From contig CAJTNK010000024.1 in the NCBI GenBank assembly GCA_910577885.1, positions 1-22,618 of the forward strand: 22,618 bases of DNA, given 5' to 3'. The translations under genes and the position numbers were made by a program. How positions within the stretch are numbered: position 1 is the stretch's first letter; each line of letters opens with the position of its first letter. Origin of the DNA: an uncultured Rikenella sp. (GTDB lineage Bacteria; Bacteroidota; Bacteroidia; Bacteroidales; Rikenellaceae). Of this stretch, positions 7,661 through 14,887 are shown piece after piece. Below the pieces are notes generated by a model. That model ran no database searches, was not told where the DNA came from, and worked only from the letters and a program-made list of their open reading frames with translations.

Positions 7661-10003
7661 TTATTCGGCCTTGAGGGCGTCGACCGGATTGGCCGTAGCC
7701 GCGCGCCAGCTCTGGACCGTAACGGTCAGCAGCGTGATGAAGAGCACGATCAACAGCGACACCAAGAAGACCCACCAGTAAATCGGCGTCCGATAAGCGA
7801 ACGTCGCGAGCCACTCCCGCACTCCGTACCACGCCAACGGGGCCGCCACCACGAAGCAGATCCCCACCAGCCAAACGAACTGCCGGTTGAACATCCCGAG
7901 CACTTCGCCCACCGTGGCTCCCATGACTTTGCGCACGCCGATCTCTTTTTTGCGGTACTGGGTCTCGAACAACACGAGTCCGAAGACCCCCACCAGCGAG
8001 ATCACCACCGCCAAGAGCGAAAAGACCAGAATCAGAGCCGTTGTTTTGCGTTCCTTTTGGTAGAGGGTGTCGAAGGCCGTGTCGAAGAACTCGACCTCGA
8101 CCGGCAAGAGGGGGTCGAATTTGGCTATCGTCCGTTTGATGTGGTCCACCGCCGCATAAGGGTCGCCCACGATCTTGATGTAGGCATACCGCAGCGGCGT
8201 CCAGGGGTTCGCCCCGTACTCATAGAGGCTCAGCGGCGCGATGGAGTTGCGCAGCGAAGCGAAGTTGAAGTCCCGCACCACCCCCGCGATCGGCTCGTCG
8301 TTGACCCGGTCCTCGATCGTGAGTCCGTACTGCCGCATGGCGGCCTGGTTGAAGATCTGCGTCCCCTCCTTGTGCGCGTCCTCTTCGGTGAAGTCGCGTC
8401 CTTCGACCACCGGGATCCCCATCACCCGCAGAAAGTTCCACGACACCGGACAACACGAATAACGCATATCCCGTCCGTCGCTCAGCGACCGGGTCCACCC
8501 CATGTACTCGTCCGTGAGGCCGATCTTCGTGTAGGCAAAAGCGACATCCTCGATCTGGGCGCTCGTTTTGAGCTCATTGGCCACCGTTTCCCTCGCCTCG
8601 CTCTTGGCCAGTTCGTTGTTCAATGCCACGACGGCCACCTGTTCGTGGTCCATTCCGGTGTCGAACCGGCGGAGGTATCGGTTCTGGAGCTGGAGGAAGA
8701 GGGCCGCCACGATCAACCCGATCGAGACCACGAACTGGAAGCCGATCAAGAGGGTCCGGAGCTTGCGTCCGCTGGGCGACATGCCGAACGACCCTTTCTT
8801 GAGCACCAGCGCCGGCGGAAAAGAGGTGGTATAGAACGCCGGATAGAGGCCCGACAACAGCCCCACGGCCAACGCTACGCCCGCCGCCAGCCAGATGACC
8901 CCGCCATAGACCGAAAACGAGATGCCGCCCGATATCAGGTCGTTGAATGCCGTCTGGCTCAGCCCGTAGACCCACAGGAGTCCGAGTCCGAAGCTGAGCA
9001 GGGCGATCCCCACCGATTCGGCGATCAGTTCGGCCCGCAGCCCGGCGACCGACGACCCCAGCACCTTCCGGGTATTGATGTTCTTGATGCGGAGCGGGGT
9101 GAGCGACGTAGCGAAGTTGACGAAGTTCACCGCCGCGATGCCGATCACCAGCAGGGCGATGGCCAGCAGCATATTCATCGTGGCGCGGCTCCCCTTCGGG
9201 GCGTAATCCTGTTCGATGTCCATCGCGTAATAGACATCCTGAATGGGCATGAGCTTGAAATACATCGGCTTGCCGTCGAAATCGGTGAACTTCGCGGCGA
9301 ACTGCTTTTCGACCTCGGCCGGATCGCTGCCCGGGACGAGCGTCACATAAAAGTTATAGTTCCAGTTGTTCCAATTTCCGTTGTTATCTCCCGGGTCGAT
9401 CTTCCGTTTGATGCCGTTGTTGGTGGAAGAGTTGGCCGGAAAGTCGCGGTAGATGGCTCCGACCTCGAATTTGCGTTTGTTGCCCTGGTCGTCGGTCTGG
9501 TCCTCGACCGTCAGGAACTGTCCGACGATGCCGTGGTCGGTGCCGAAGAGCTTCCGGGCCATGCTCTGCGACAGGGCCACTCGGGTGTGGTCGTGGAAAA
9601 CCTTCGGATCGCCCTCCGTGAACTCGTAGCCGAAGACCTCGGCCTCATCGGGATAGACGGTATGGATCATCTCGAAACCGGCGGTCTTCGAACCGTTCCG
9701 CTCCAACGAGATATAGCTGTCGCCCCAGCTCCCTCCGTGAAGCGTGCCGGCCTCGACGGCGGGCGACGCATCGAGCAGCATGTCGCACATCGGACGCGGA
9801 AACCATACGCCGCCGAAAGCGGCGCTATCGGTCATCTGCACCCGGTAGATCTGTTTCGGGTATCCTTTGTCGAACCCCTGTTCGTAGCTCACCTGCATCA
9901 GGATCACCACAAAAGCGGCGAAAGAGATGCTCAGACCCAGGATATTCAATCCGCTGGCCATCTTGAATCGACGCAAGGTGGTCAGAAAATTTCGTAAAAT
10001 CAT
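7661..10003 (-). CDS. ABC transporter permease, MacB/FtsX type (permease 2)
   Basis: A 780-residue paralogue of permease 1 with the same order: an N-terminal membrane anchor (~18-40), periplasmic core domain, a block of four membrane helices around residues 280-440 including FVNFATSLTPLRIKNINTRK, a second periplasmic domain, and three C-terminal helices. The last ~100 residues are almost identical to permease 1, whereas the periplasmic domains differ, so the two may form a heterodimer or serve different adaptors (inference). ATG at 10003 begins MILRNFLTTLRRF, matching the amphipathic start of the family. A 272-bp spacer separates it from the adaptor gene; no promoter was recognised in it, so co-transcription from the tolC-like promoter is likely but not proven. 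Confidence 0.9.
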   Translation of the reverse strand: MILRNFLTTLRRFKMASGLNILGLSISFAAFVVILMQVSYEQGFDKGYPKQIYRVQMTDSAAFGGVWFPRPMCDMLLDASPAVEAGTLHGGSWGDSYISLERNGSKTAGFEMIHTVYPDEAEVFGYEFTEGDPKVFHDHTRVALSQSMARKLFGTDHGIVGQFLTVEDQTDDQGNKRKFEVGAIYRDFPANSSTNNGIKRKIDPGDNNGNWNNWNYNFYVTLVPGSDPAEVEKQFAAKFTDFDGKPMYFKLMPIQDVYYAMDIEQDYAPKGSRATMNMLLAIALLVIGIAAVNFVNFATSLTPLRIKNINTRKVLGSSVAGLRAELIAESVGIALLSFGLGLLWVYGLSQTAFNDLISGGISFSVYGGVIWLAAGVALAVGLLSGLYPAFYTTSFPPALVLKKGSFGMSPSGRKLRTLLIGFQFVVSIGLIVAALFLQLQNRYLRRFDTGMDHEQVAVVALNNELAKSEARETVANELKTSAQIEDVAFAYTKIGLTDEYMGWTRSLSDGRDMRYSCCPVSWNFLRVMGIPVVEGRDFTEEDAHKEGTQIFNQAAMRQYGLTIEDRVNDEPIAGVVRDFNFASLRNSIAPLSLYEYGANPWTPLRYAYIKIVGDPYAAVDHIKRTIAKFDPLLPVEVEFFDTAFDTLYQKERKTTALILVFSLLAVVISLVGVFGLVLFETQYRKKEIGVRKVMGATVGEVLGMFNRQFVWLVGICFVVAAPLAWYGVREWLATFAYRTPIYWWVFLVSLLIVLFITLLTVTVQSWRAATANPVDALKAE

Positions 10004-10048
10004 CGTGTTTCGTTGTGTTTGTTCGGTTTGTTTCGGCCTGCCCCGGCG

Positions 10049-10156
10049 GGCGGCCGCAAGAGAGGGCCATCAAAGAGGCCGCAAAAGGTTCCCGCCTCAA
10101 CAGGCGGCCGCAAGAGAGAGCCATCAAAGAGGCCGTACAAGGTCCCCGCCCTCGGC
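10049..10156. repeat. Two tandem copies of a 54-bp unit
   Basis: Two direct copies at 10049 and 10103 share GGCGGCCGCAAGAGAG, GCCATCAAAGAGGCCG and a purine-rich AAGGT followed by CCCGCC. They lie in the 10004-10275 spacer between permease 2 and the adaptor gene. The period is a multiple of three, but neither strand shows a credible gene. Nothing else was recognised in the spacer. Confidence 0.6.
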
Positions 10157-10275
10157 GAGTAAACGGGCCGGGCGGTCATACCGTCTCCTCCGCCCGACTA
10201 CCGTCCACCCCCGCCATTCCTCCGCCCCGCACACGCGAGGCGGGAAATCTTCGGACCGACGGTCCCCCTCCTCGA

Positions 10276-11526
10276 CTACTGCAGCTGCAAGACCTGATTG
10301 TCGCCGTAGGTTTCGTAACTCGACGTGATGACCTGTTCGCCGTCGTCCAACCCTTCGAGCACTTCATAGTACCGGGGGTTCTGCCGCCCGATCTTCACGG
10401 GCCTGCGGTAGGCCGTCTTGCCGTCGGGCGAGACGACGAAGATCCAGCTGCCGCCGGTGGTCTGATAGAACGCTCCGCGCGGAATGATAATGGCCTCGGT
10501 CGGCTGGCCCAGTTCGAGGTTCACGGTATAGGTCTGCCCGGATCGGATGTTCTCGGGCCGTTCGCCGGTGAGGTAGCACCAGGTCCGGAACTGGCCGTTG
10601 CGGACCTCCGGAAAGACGGTCTTCATCACCAGGCCGTACTTCTTGCCCTGACGTTCGAGGGTTCCGGTGAGTCCCGGTTTCACGCGGTCGATGTGGAGTT
10701 CGTCGATCATGGCTTCGATCTTGTAGTCGCTCAGGTCGTTGATCTGTCCGACCTTGGCCCCGGCCGTAACGTACTGGCCCAACACGACGTCCAACATACC
10801 GAGTTCGCCGTCGATATTGGCCCGGATGTTGAGGTTGTCGACCCGCTGGCGGATCAGTTCCATGTTTTTCTTCATGCTCTCGAGGCTGATCTCCATGTTG
10901 TCGACCTGGAGGCTACGGAAGATGGAGTCCTGTTTCTGGCGTTCGAAGACCAGCTCTTTCTGTTTGATCGAGAGTTCGTAATTCTCCTTGGCCTGCAGGT
11001 ACTCTTCGTTCGAGATGAGGTTTTCGTCGTGCAGGGCGGCATACTGTTCGTACTTGCGTTTGGCGCGCGCGACGTCCATTTCGAGCTGGAGCCGCTCTTT
11101 CTGGAGGTTGAGTTTCTCCTGTTCCATGCTCACGCGGGTGTTTCGGAGCAGGTTTTCCTTCTCGGCCAGGTCGGCTTCGCTGGTGAGGATCTGCATGTTG
11201 AGCTGCGGGTTGGTGAGCCGCACGATCACATCCCCCTTGCGGACCATCGCCCCCTCTTCGACCACCTTCTGGTCGACGTTGCCGCTCTCGAACGGGCTCA
11301 CCTGTACGGTGGTGATCGGCAGCACGCTCCCGTTGACCCGCACATAGTCGTTGAACTCGCCGAGCTGAGCCGTGGCGATCGTCACGGTGCGCGTGTCGAC
11401 CTTGAGCGACGACCGGTGGTCGCCGAAGACCAGCCAACCGACCAACAGCACCAAGGCGGCTCCGCCGACCAGGTACGGTATGTGTTTTTTCTTCAACCCC
11501 TTTTTCTTTTCGATGACTCTGTCCAT
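10276..11526 (-). CDS. Periplasmic adaptor / membrane-fusion protein (HlyD/MacA type)
   Basis: A 416-residue protein with a single N-terminal membrane anchor (residues 17-34) after a Lys-rich cytosolic end. It continues with a split lipoyl (barrel-sandwich) domain at ~60-108 containing VSPFESGNVDQKVVEEGAMV, a long alpha-hairpin coiled coil (~110-235, rich in E/K/L/Q), the returning lipoyl half (NIRANIDGELG), a beta-barrel domain, and a membrane-proximal domain ending at VLQLQ. This is the MacA/HlyD order, and the protein should bridge inner-membrane permeases and the TolC-like channel. It lies 72 bp downstream of the tolC-like gene on the same strand, ahead of the permeases. The RND versus ABC partner cannot be read from the adaptor alone; the adjacent FtsX permeases favour ABC. 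Confidence 0.92.
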   Translation of the reverse strand: MDRVIEKKKGLKKKHIPYLVGGAALVLLVGWLVFGDHRSSLKVDTRTVTIATAQLGEFNDYVRVNGSVLPITTVQVSPFESGNVDQKVVEEGAMVRKGDVIVRLTNPQLNMQILTSEADLAEKENLLRNTRVSMEQEKLNLQKERLQLEMDVARAKRKYEQYAALHDENLISNEEYLQAKENYELSIKQKELVFERQKQDSIFRSLQVDNMEISLESMKKNMELIRQRVDNLNIRANIDGELGMLDVVLGQYVTAGAKVGQINDLSDYKIEAMIDELHIDRVKPGLTGTLERQGKKYGLVMKTVFPEVRNGQFRTWCYLTGERPENIRSGQTYTVNLELGQPTEAIIIPRGAFYQTTGGSWIFVVSPDGKTAYRRPVKIGRQNPRYYEVLEGLDDGEQVITSSYETYGDNQVLQLQ

Positions 11527-11598
11527 GGTATGCTTCGTTGTTTTTTATTTCGTTGTTCCGTGAATGATCCGTTGTGTGTATGTGTGTTGCACCGCGGC

Positions 11599-12942
11599 CT
11601 ACCGGGCCAGGAGCGGGATGCCTTTGTAGTAGTCGACCAGCTTGCGTTTGGCCTGCCACGTCAGATCGGACCGCAGGAAGTTGGCCCGGGCCTCCAGGAG
11701 CTGATTGGCGGTCGTCTGCAGGTCGAGCGCGCTGAGGAGCCCCTCCTGGTACTTCCGGAGCGCCACCCGATAGGCCATCAGGCGCGCCTGGACCTGTTTT
11801 TCGGCCTGCTGGCGCTCGGCGAACGAGCCGTTCAGGTCCAGGACCGCCTGTTCGACCTCGACGGCGATCTGCCGTTGGGTTTCGAGGTGCGACTGCTGGG
11901 TGCTGCGCAGGTTGTTGCGCATCCGGACGATGTTGGTCTGCCGGCTCCAACCGCCGAAGATCGGGACGCTCAGACTGGCCGACACCGATTTCGAGAGGTT
12001 GTCGCGGAACTGCCGCGAGAAGGGCGTGGCATCGGTCTTCAGGTTTTTGAAGTAGCTGGTCCCGAGCCCCGCCGAGGCCGACAGCGAGGGAAACAGCCGG
12101 GCCTTGGCCGTCGACAGGTCGAGCCGCGCCAGCCGCACATCCATGGCCGACATCCGGGCACCGGGCAGCGTAGCCGTCGCCAGGTCCACGATCTCGGTCA
12201 CATCGGCCGTCTCGAGCGACGGTACGAGGTCGTACCGCTGGGCGGTGTCGATCTGCAACCGAGCCTCCGGCGGATAGTTCATCGTCTGTTTGAGCCTCAG
12301 TTCGCAGGTCCGGGCGTTGTTTTCCACCTTCGTGAGGTTATACTCGTCGGAAGCGAGCGTGGCTTCGAGCTGCGCCACGTCCGACGCGCCCCGCAGCCCG
12401 AGCGACATCATCCGCCTCCCCTGCCGGAGGTTGTCGCGCGAGGCTTCGACCTGCTCGCGGGCCAGGGTCTGCGTCCCCAGGGCATAGGCAAAGTCGTAGT
12501 AAGCCTGCATCGTCTCCTGCGAGATCGCGTCTTCGACCTGCTGCTGTTGCTCTTCGCCCCGGAGCTGCGAGATGCGGCTGGCCCGCGTATTGTTCAACAG
12601 CTGGAGACCGTTGAAAACCGTGATCCCGGCATTGAGGCTGTAACTGTTGCTCAACGTGTTGACCGTCGTATACGTATTGGTACCCGGGTCGACGTTCCGA
12701 CCGAAACCGGCCGAAACACCCACCCCGCCGCTCAGCGAAGGCAGATGCTGCATAATGGCTTCATGATACGAGGCGCGCAGGTTGGCACTCGCCAGCTGCT
12801 GCCGAACCGCCCGAGGACTGTTCTCCACGGCGTACCGCATACACTCCTGCAAATTCCACATCCGAACCGTATCGACCTCCTGAGCCCGAACTCCCACAAC
12901 GACCAAACACGCCAAAAAACCTACTGCTATTTTTCGTTTCAT
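11599..12942 (-). CDS. TolC-family outer-membrane efflux protein
   Basis: A 447-residue protein with a signal peptide at 1-20 (MKRKIAVGFL...VGVRA-Q). The mature part has two repeats of long amphipathic coiled coils (for example residues ~150-250 and ~340-440, rich in Q/R/L/E) separated by beta-strand segments, the TolC trimeric-channel pattern. An earlier start at 13023 is possible on paper, but the ATG at 12942 gives a clean signal peptide and lies ~30 nt downstream of the predicted sigma-54 start site, so it is preferred. It is first in the - strand efflux cluster and forms the outer-membrane exit duct for the adaptor and permeases downstream. It is divergent from the two-component genes, whose activator probably controls it. 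Confidence 0.92.
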   Translation of the reverse strand: MKRKIAVGFLACLVVVGVRAQEVDTVRMWNLQECMRYAVENSPRAVRQQLASANLRASYHEAIMQHLPSLSGGVGVSAGFGRNVDPGTNTYTTVNTLSNSYSLNAGITVFNGLQLLNNTRASRISQLRGEEQQQQVEDAISQETMQAYYDFAYALGTQTLAREQVEASRDNLRQGRRMMSLGLRGASDVAQLEATLASDEYNLTKVENNARTCELRLKQTMNYPPEARLQIDTAQRYDLVPSLETADVTEIVDLATATLPGARMSAMDVRLARLDLSTAKARLFPSLSASAGLGTSYFKNLKTDATPFSRQFRDNLSKSVSASLSVPIFGGWSRQTNIVRMRNNLRSTQQSHLETQRQIAVEVEQAVLDLNGSFAERQQAEKQVQARLMAYRVALRKYQEGLLSALDLQTTANQLLEARANFLRSDLTWQAKRKLVDYYKGIPLLAR

Positions 12943-12982
12943 CTCCCTATCGTAATTTTTTTCGTTTCCTGCCCCTTTCTCA

Positions 12983-12998
12983 ACCAATGGCCGTGCCA
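12983..12998 (-). promoter_or_regulatory. Candidate sigma-54 (-24/-12) promoter of the tolC-like operon
   Basis: Read on the - strand the element is TGGCACGGCCATTGGT, against the consensus TGGCACG-N4-TTGCW. The -24 block is perfect and the spacing exact; the only mismatch is the C of the -12 GC (GG here). The predicted start is near 12972, giving a ~30-nt leader before ATG 12942. The next gene on the other side encodes a sigma-54 activator, which makes a chance match less likely. Confidence 0.6.
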
Positions 12999-13052
12999 AA
13001 TCAACTAACTTACAAACAACCAATCACTTGCATTTCACATACTTTCCGCCGA

Positions 13053-13091
13053 GTGTCTATTTTTTTGACACTCCTGTCTATTTTCTTGACA
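13053..13091. promoter_or_regulatory. Tandem dyads, candidate binding sites for the adjacent activator
   Basis: There are two near-identical inverted repeats: GTGTC-N9-GACAC (13053-13071) and TGTC-N9-GACA (13075-13091), both with T-rich centres (TATTTTyTT). Their spacing is 21 bp, two helical turns, so two activator dimers would sit on one DNA face. They are centred about 90 and 111 bp upstream of the predicted tolC-like start site, the normal zone for sigma-54 enhancer sites. They also lie just upstream of the -7 element of the divergent regulator gene, so autoregulation is possible. Confidence 0.55.
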
Positions 13092-13100
13092 CACTTATCG

Positions 13101-13108
13101 TATCTTTG
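13101..13108 (+). promoter_or_regulatory. Candidate -7 element for the response-regulator operon
   Basis: TATCTTTG is a perfect match to TAnnTTTG. No good TTTG lies at -33; that position is occupied by the second dyad. Start near 13113 would give a ~350-nt leader containing all of repeat copy 2. Confidence 0.4.
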
Positions 13109-13143
13109 CCTTATCCTAACGTTCCTTACTCAGAAACTCTTAG

Positions 13144-13416
13144 TCTTTGTGCTGGAGGGTACTGTTCTTTTTGTGAACAAAAAGAACCAAAAAAACTTTA
13201 GCACGCATCCCGTTGGGATGCTTTGGCCGTGTCAGCCCGGTGTTTGGGTGGGGATTCTTTTTGGGCGCGCTTCATGCGAGCTAAAACTCATAGCGCGCCT
13301 AAAAGAACCCCACCCACAACCTGAGGACTGCGGAGCCTAAGGCGTAGCGTATGCTAGCTCAAAAGTTTTTGGTGCCGCTTTTTTCAAAAAGCGGCAGTCC
13401 CAGCCCGTCGCCAAAG
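13144..13416 (-). repeat. ~300-bp structured intergenic repeat, copy 2 (diverged)
   Basis: The architecture is that of 3112-3415, in inverse orientation. The end hairpin GTTCTTTTTGT-GA-ACAAAAAGAAC (13163-13186) is conserved. The other end hairpin has become GCCGCTTTTT-TC-AAAAAGCGGC, and the small hairpin has become GCATCCC-GTT-GGGATGC. The central long stem has a different sequence (TGGGTGGGG, TTCTTTTT and GCGCGCT paired with AGCGCGCC, AAAAGAA and CCCCACCCA) yet still pairs. With the flanking promoter and dyads this accounts for the 12943-13463 gap. Confidence 0.75.
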
Positions 13417-13463
13417 AACTGTAGAGTAAGTTTCGGAGAAGGAAAGTTAAAAAAAAGACAGTG

Positions 13464-14834
13464 ATGAAGAAAGAAGGAACGATTGTGGTGGTGGACGACA
13501 ATCGGAGTATGTTGACGGCCGTAGAGATTTTGTTGAACGGCGTTTTCGAGCGGGTGTTGACGCTGAGCAGTCCGAAGCGTCTGTTGAGCACCTTGCGCGA
13601 GGAGCATGCGGATGTATTGTTGTTGGACATGAACTTCAGTTCGGGGATCAACAGCGGGAACGAGGGTTTGTACTGGTTGGGCGAGGTGAAGAAAGCGGAC
13701 CCGTCGATCGAGGTGGTTCTTTTCACGGCTTATGCGGACATCGACCTGGCGGTGAAGGCGATGCAGCGCGGCGCGACGGACTTTGTGGTGAAGCCTTGGA
13801 ACAACGCCAAGTTGGTAGCGACGTTGCGGGCCGCTTATTCCTTGCGGAAGTCGCGGAGCGAGGCCAAGCAGCTGGGCGACATTCGTCGTTCGTTCTCGGC
13901 CGAGGGCTCCGAGAGCCGCATGTACTGGGGGAATTCTCCGTCCATGCAGCGTCTTCGGGCGCTGGTGGAGAAGGTGGCCGACACGGACGCCAATATCCTG
14001 ATTACCGGTGAGAACGGGACCGGGAAAGAGATGCTGGCACGGGAGATCCACCGGCTTTCGGGTCGCCGGGACGAACTGATCGTCACGGTCGACCTGGGCG
14101 CGATTCCGGAGTCGCTGTTCGAGAGCGAGCTTTTCGGCCATGTGAAGGGCGCCTTCACCGACGCGCGGAACGACCGGGCCGGGAAGTTCGAAGCGGCGTC
14201 GAACGGGAGTTTGTTTCTGGACGAGATCGGCAACCTGCCTTACCACCAGCAGGCCAAGCTGTTGACCGCGATCCAAGGCCGCAGCATCGTGCGCGTGGGG
14301 AGCAACGTCCCGATCCCGGTGAACATCCGCCTGATCTCGGCCACGAACCGCGACCTGAACCGGATGGTGGCCGGGGGCGAGTTCCGCGAAGACCTGCTCT
14401 ACCGCATCAACACGATCCATCTCGAGATCCCGTCGCTGGCCGAACGGACGGACGACATCGTTCCGCTGGCCGAGATCTTCCTGGAGCGGTATGCGACGAA
14501 GTACGACAAGCCGTGCCGGTCGTTCGACGAGGGGGCGGTGGCCAAGATTCTGAGCCACACCTGGCCGGGGAACATCCGCGAGCTTCAGCACACGATCGAG
14601 AAGGCGGTCATCATGTCCGACAGCGACCGGATCACGGCCGACGAGCTGTTGATTTCGCGTCGCGAGGAGCGCGACAGCGAACCGCCGGCCGCGACCTCCA
14701 CGCTGGAAGAGATGGAACGGTCGATGATCGCCCGGGCCATGGAACAACACGCCGGGAACCTCTCTTCGGTGGCCGCACAGCTCGGTGTCTCGCGCCAGAC
14801 GCTCTATAACAAGATCAAGAGATACAACTTGTAG
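13464..14834 (+). CDS. Sigma-54-dependent response regulator (NtrC family)
   Basis: A 456-residue regulator with three domains. The receiver (1-125) has the acidic pocket D11/D12, phospho-acceptor D55, T88 and K110. The AAA+ sigma-54 interaction domain (~155-385) has Walker A GENGTGKE (182-189), Walker B FLDE (251-254), arginine-finger region FREDLLYR (307-314) and a GAFTDA loop (229-234). The Fis-type helix-turn-helix is at 433-454 (LSSVAAQLGVSRQTLYNKIK). When phosphorylated it should form a ring that opens sigma-54 promoters. A GTG at 13461 is one codon upstream; ATG 13464 is preferred. It is followed 53 bp later by its kinase and is divergent from the tolC-like operon, whose upstream region has a matching promoter. 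The GAFTDA form replaces the textbook GAFTGA, a variant found in other activators. Confidence 0.93.
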   Translation: MKKEGTIVVVDDNRSMLTAVEILLNGVFERVLTLSSPKRLLSTLREEHADVLLLDMNFSSGINSGNEGLYWLGEVKKADPSIEVVLFTAYADIDLAVKAMQRGATDFVVKPWNNAKLVATLRAAYSLRKSRSEAKQLGDIRRSFSAEGSESRMYWGNSPSMQRLRALVEKVADTDANILITGENGTGKEMLAREIHRLSGRRDELIVTVDLGAIPESLFESELFGHVKGAFTDARNDRAGKFEAASNGSLFLDEIGNLPYHQQAKLLTAIQGRSIVRVGSNVPIPVNIRLISATNRDLNRMVAGGEFREDLLYRINTIHLEIPSLAERTDDIVPLAEIFLERYATKYDKPCRSFDEGAVAKILSHTWPGNIRELQHTIEKAVIMSDSDRITADELLISRREERDSEPPAATSTLEEMERSMIARAMEQHAGNLSSVAAQLGVSRQTLYNKIKRYNL

Positions 14835-14887
14835 GCCCTGGGGCTTCTTCGTCCCTTACATTTCTCACCCCTCTCAGCTTTCGCCCC

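Noticed and set aside
10015..13008. A 997-codon open frame on the + strand across the adaptor and tolC-like genes
   Set aside because: It is antisense to two clear protein families; its His/Val/Asp-rich translation matches no known fold and it starts inside a tandem repeat.
13053..13091. The two dyads as the start of a CRISPR array
   Set aside because: There are only two units, 21 bp apart and with no spacer of CRISPR length; they are better explained as regulator binding sites.
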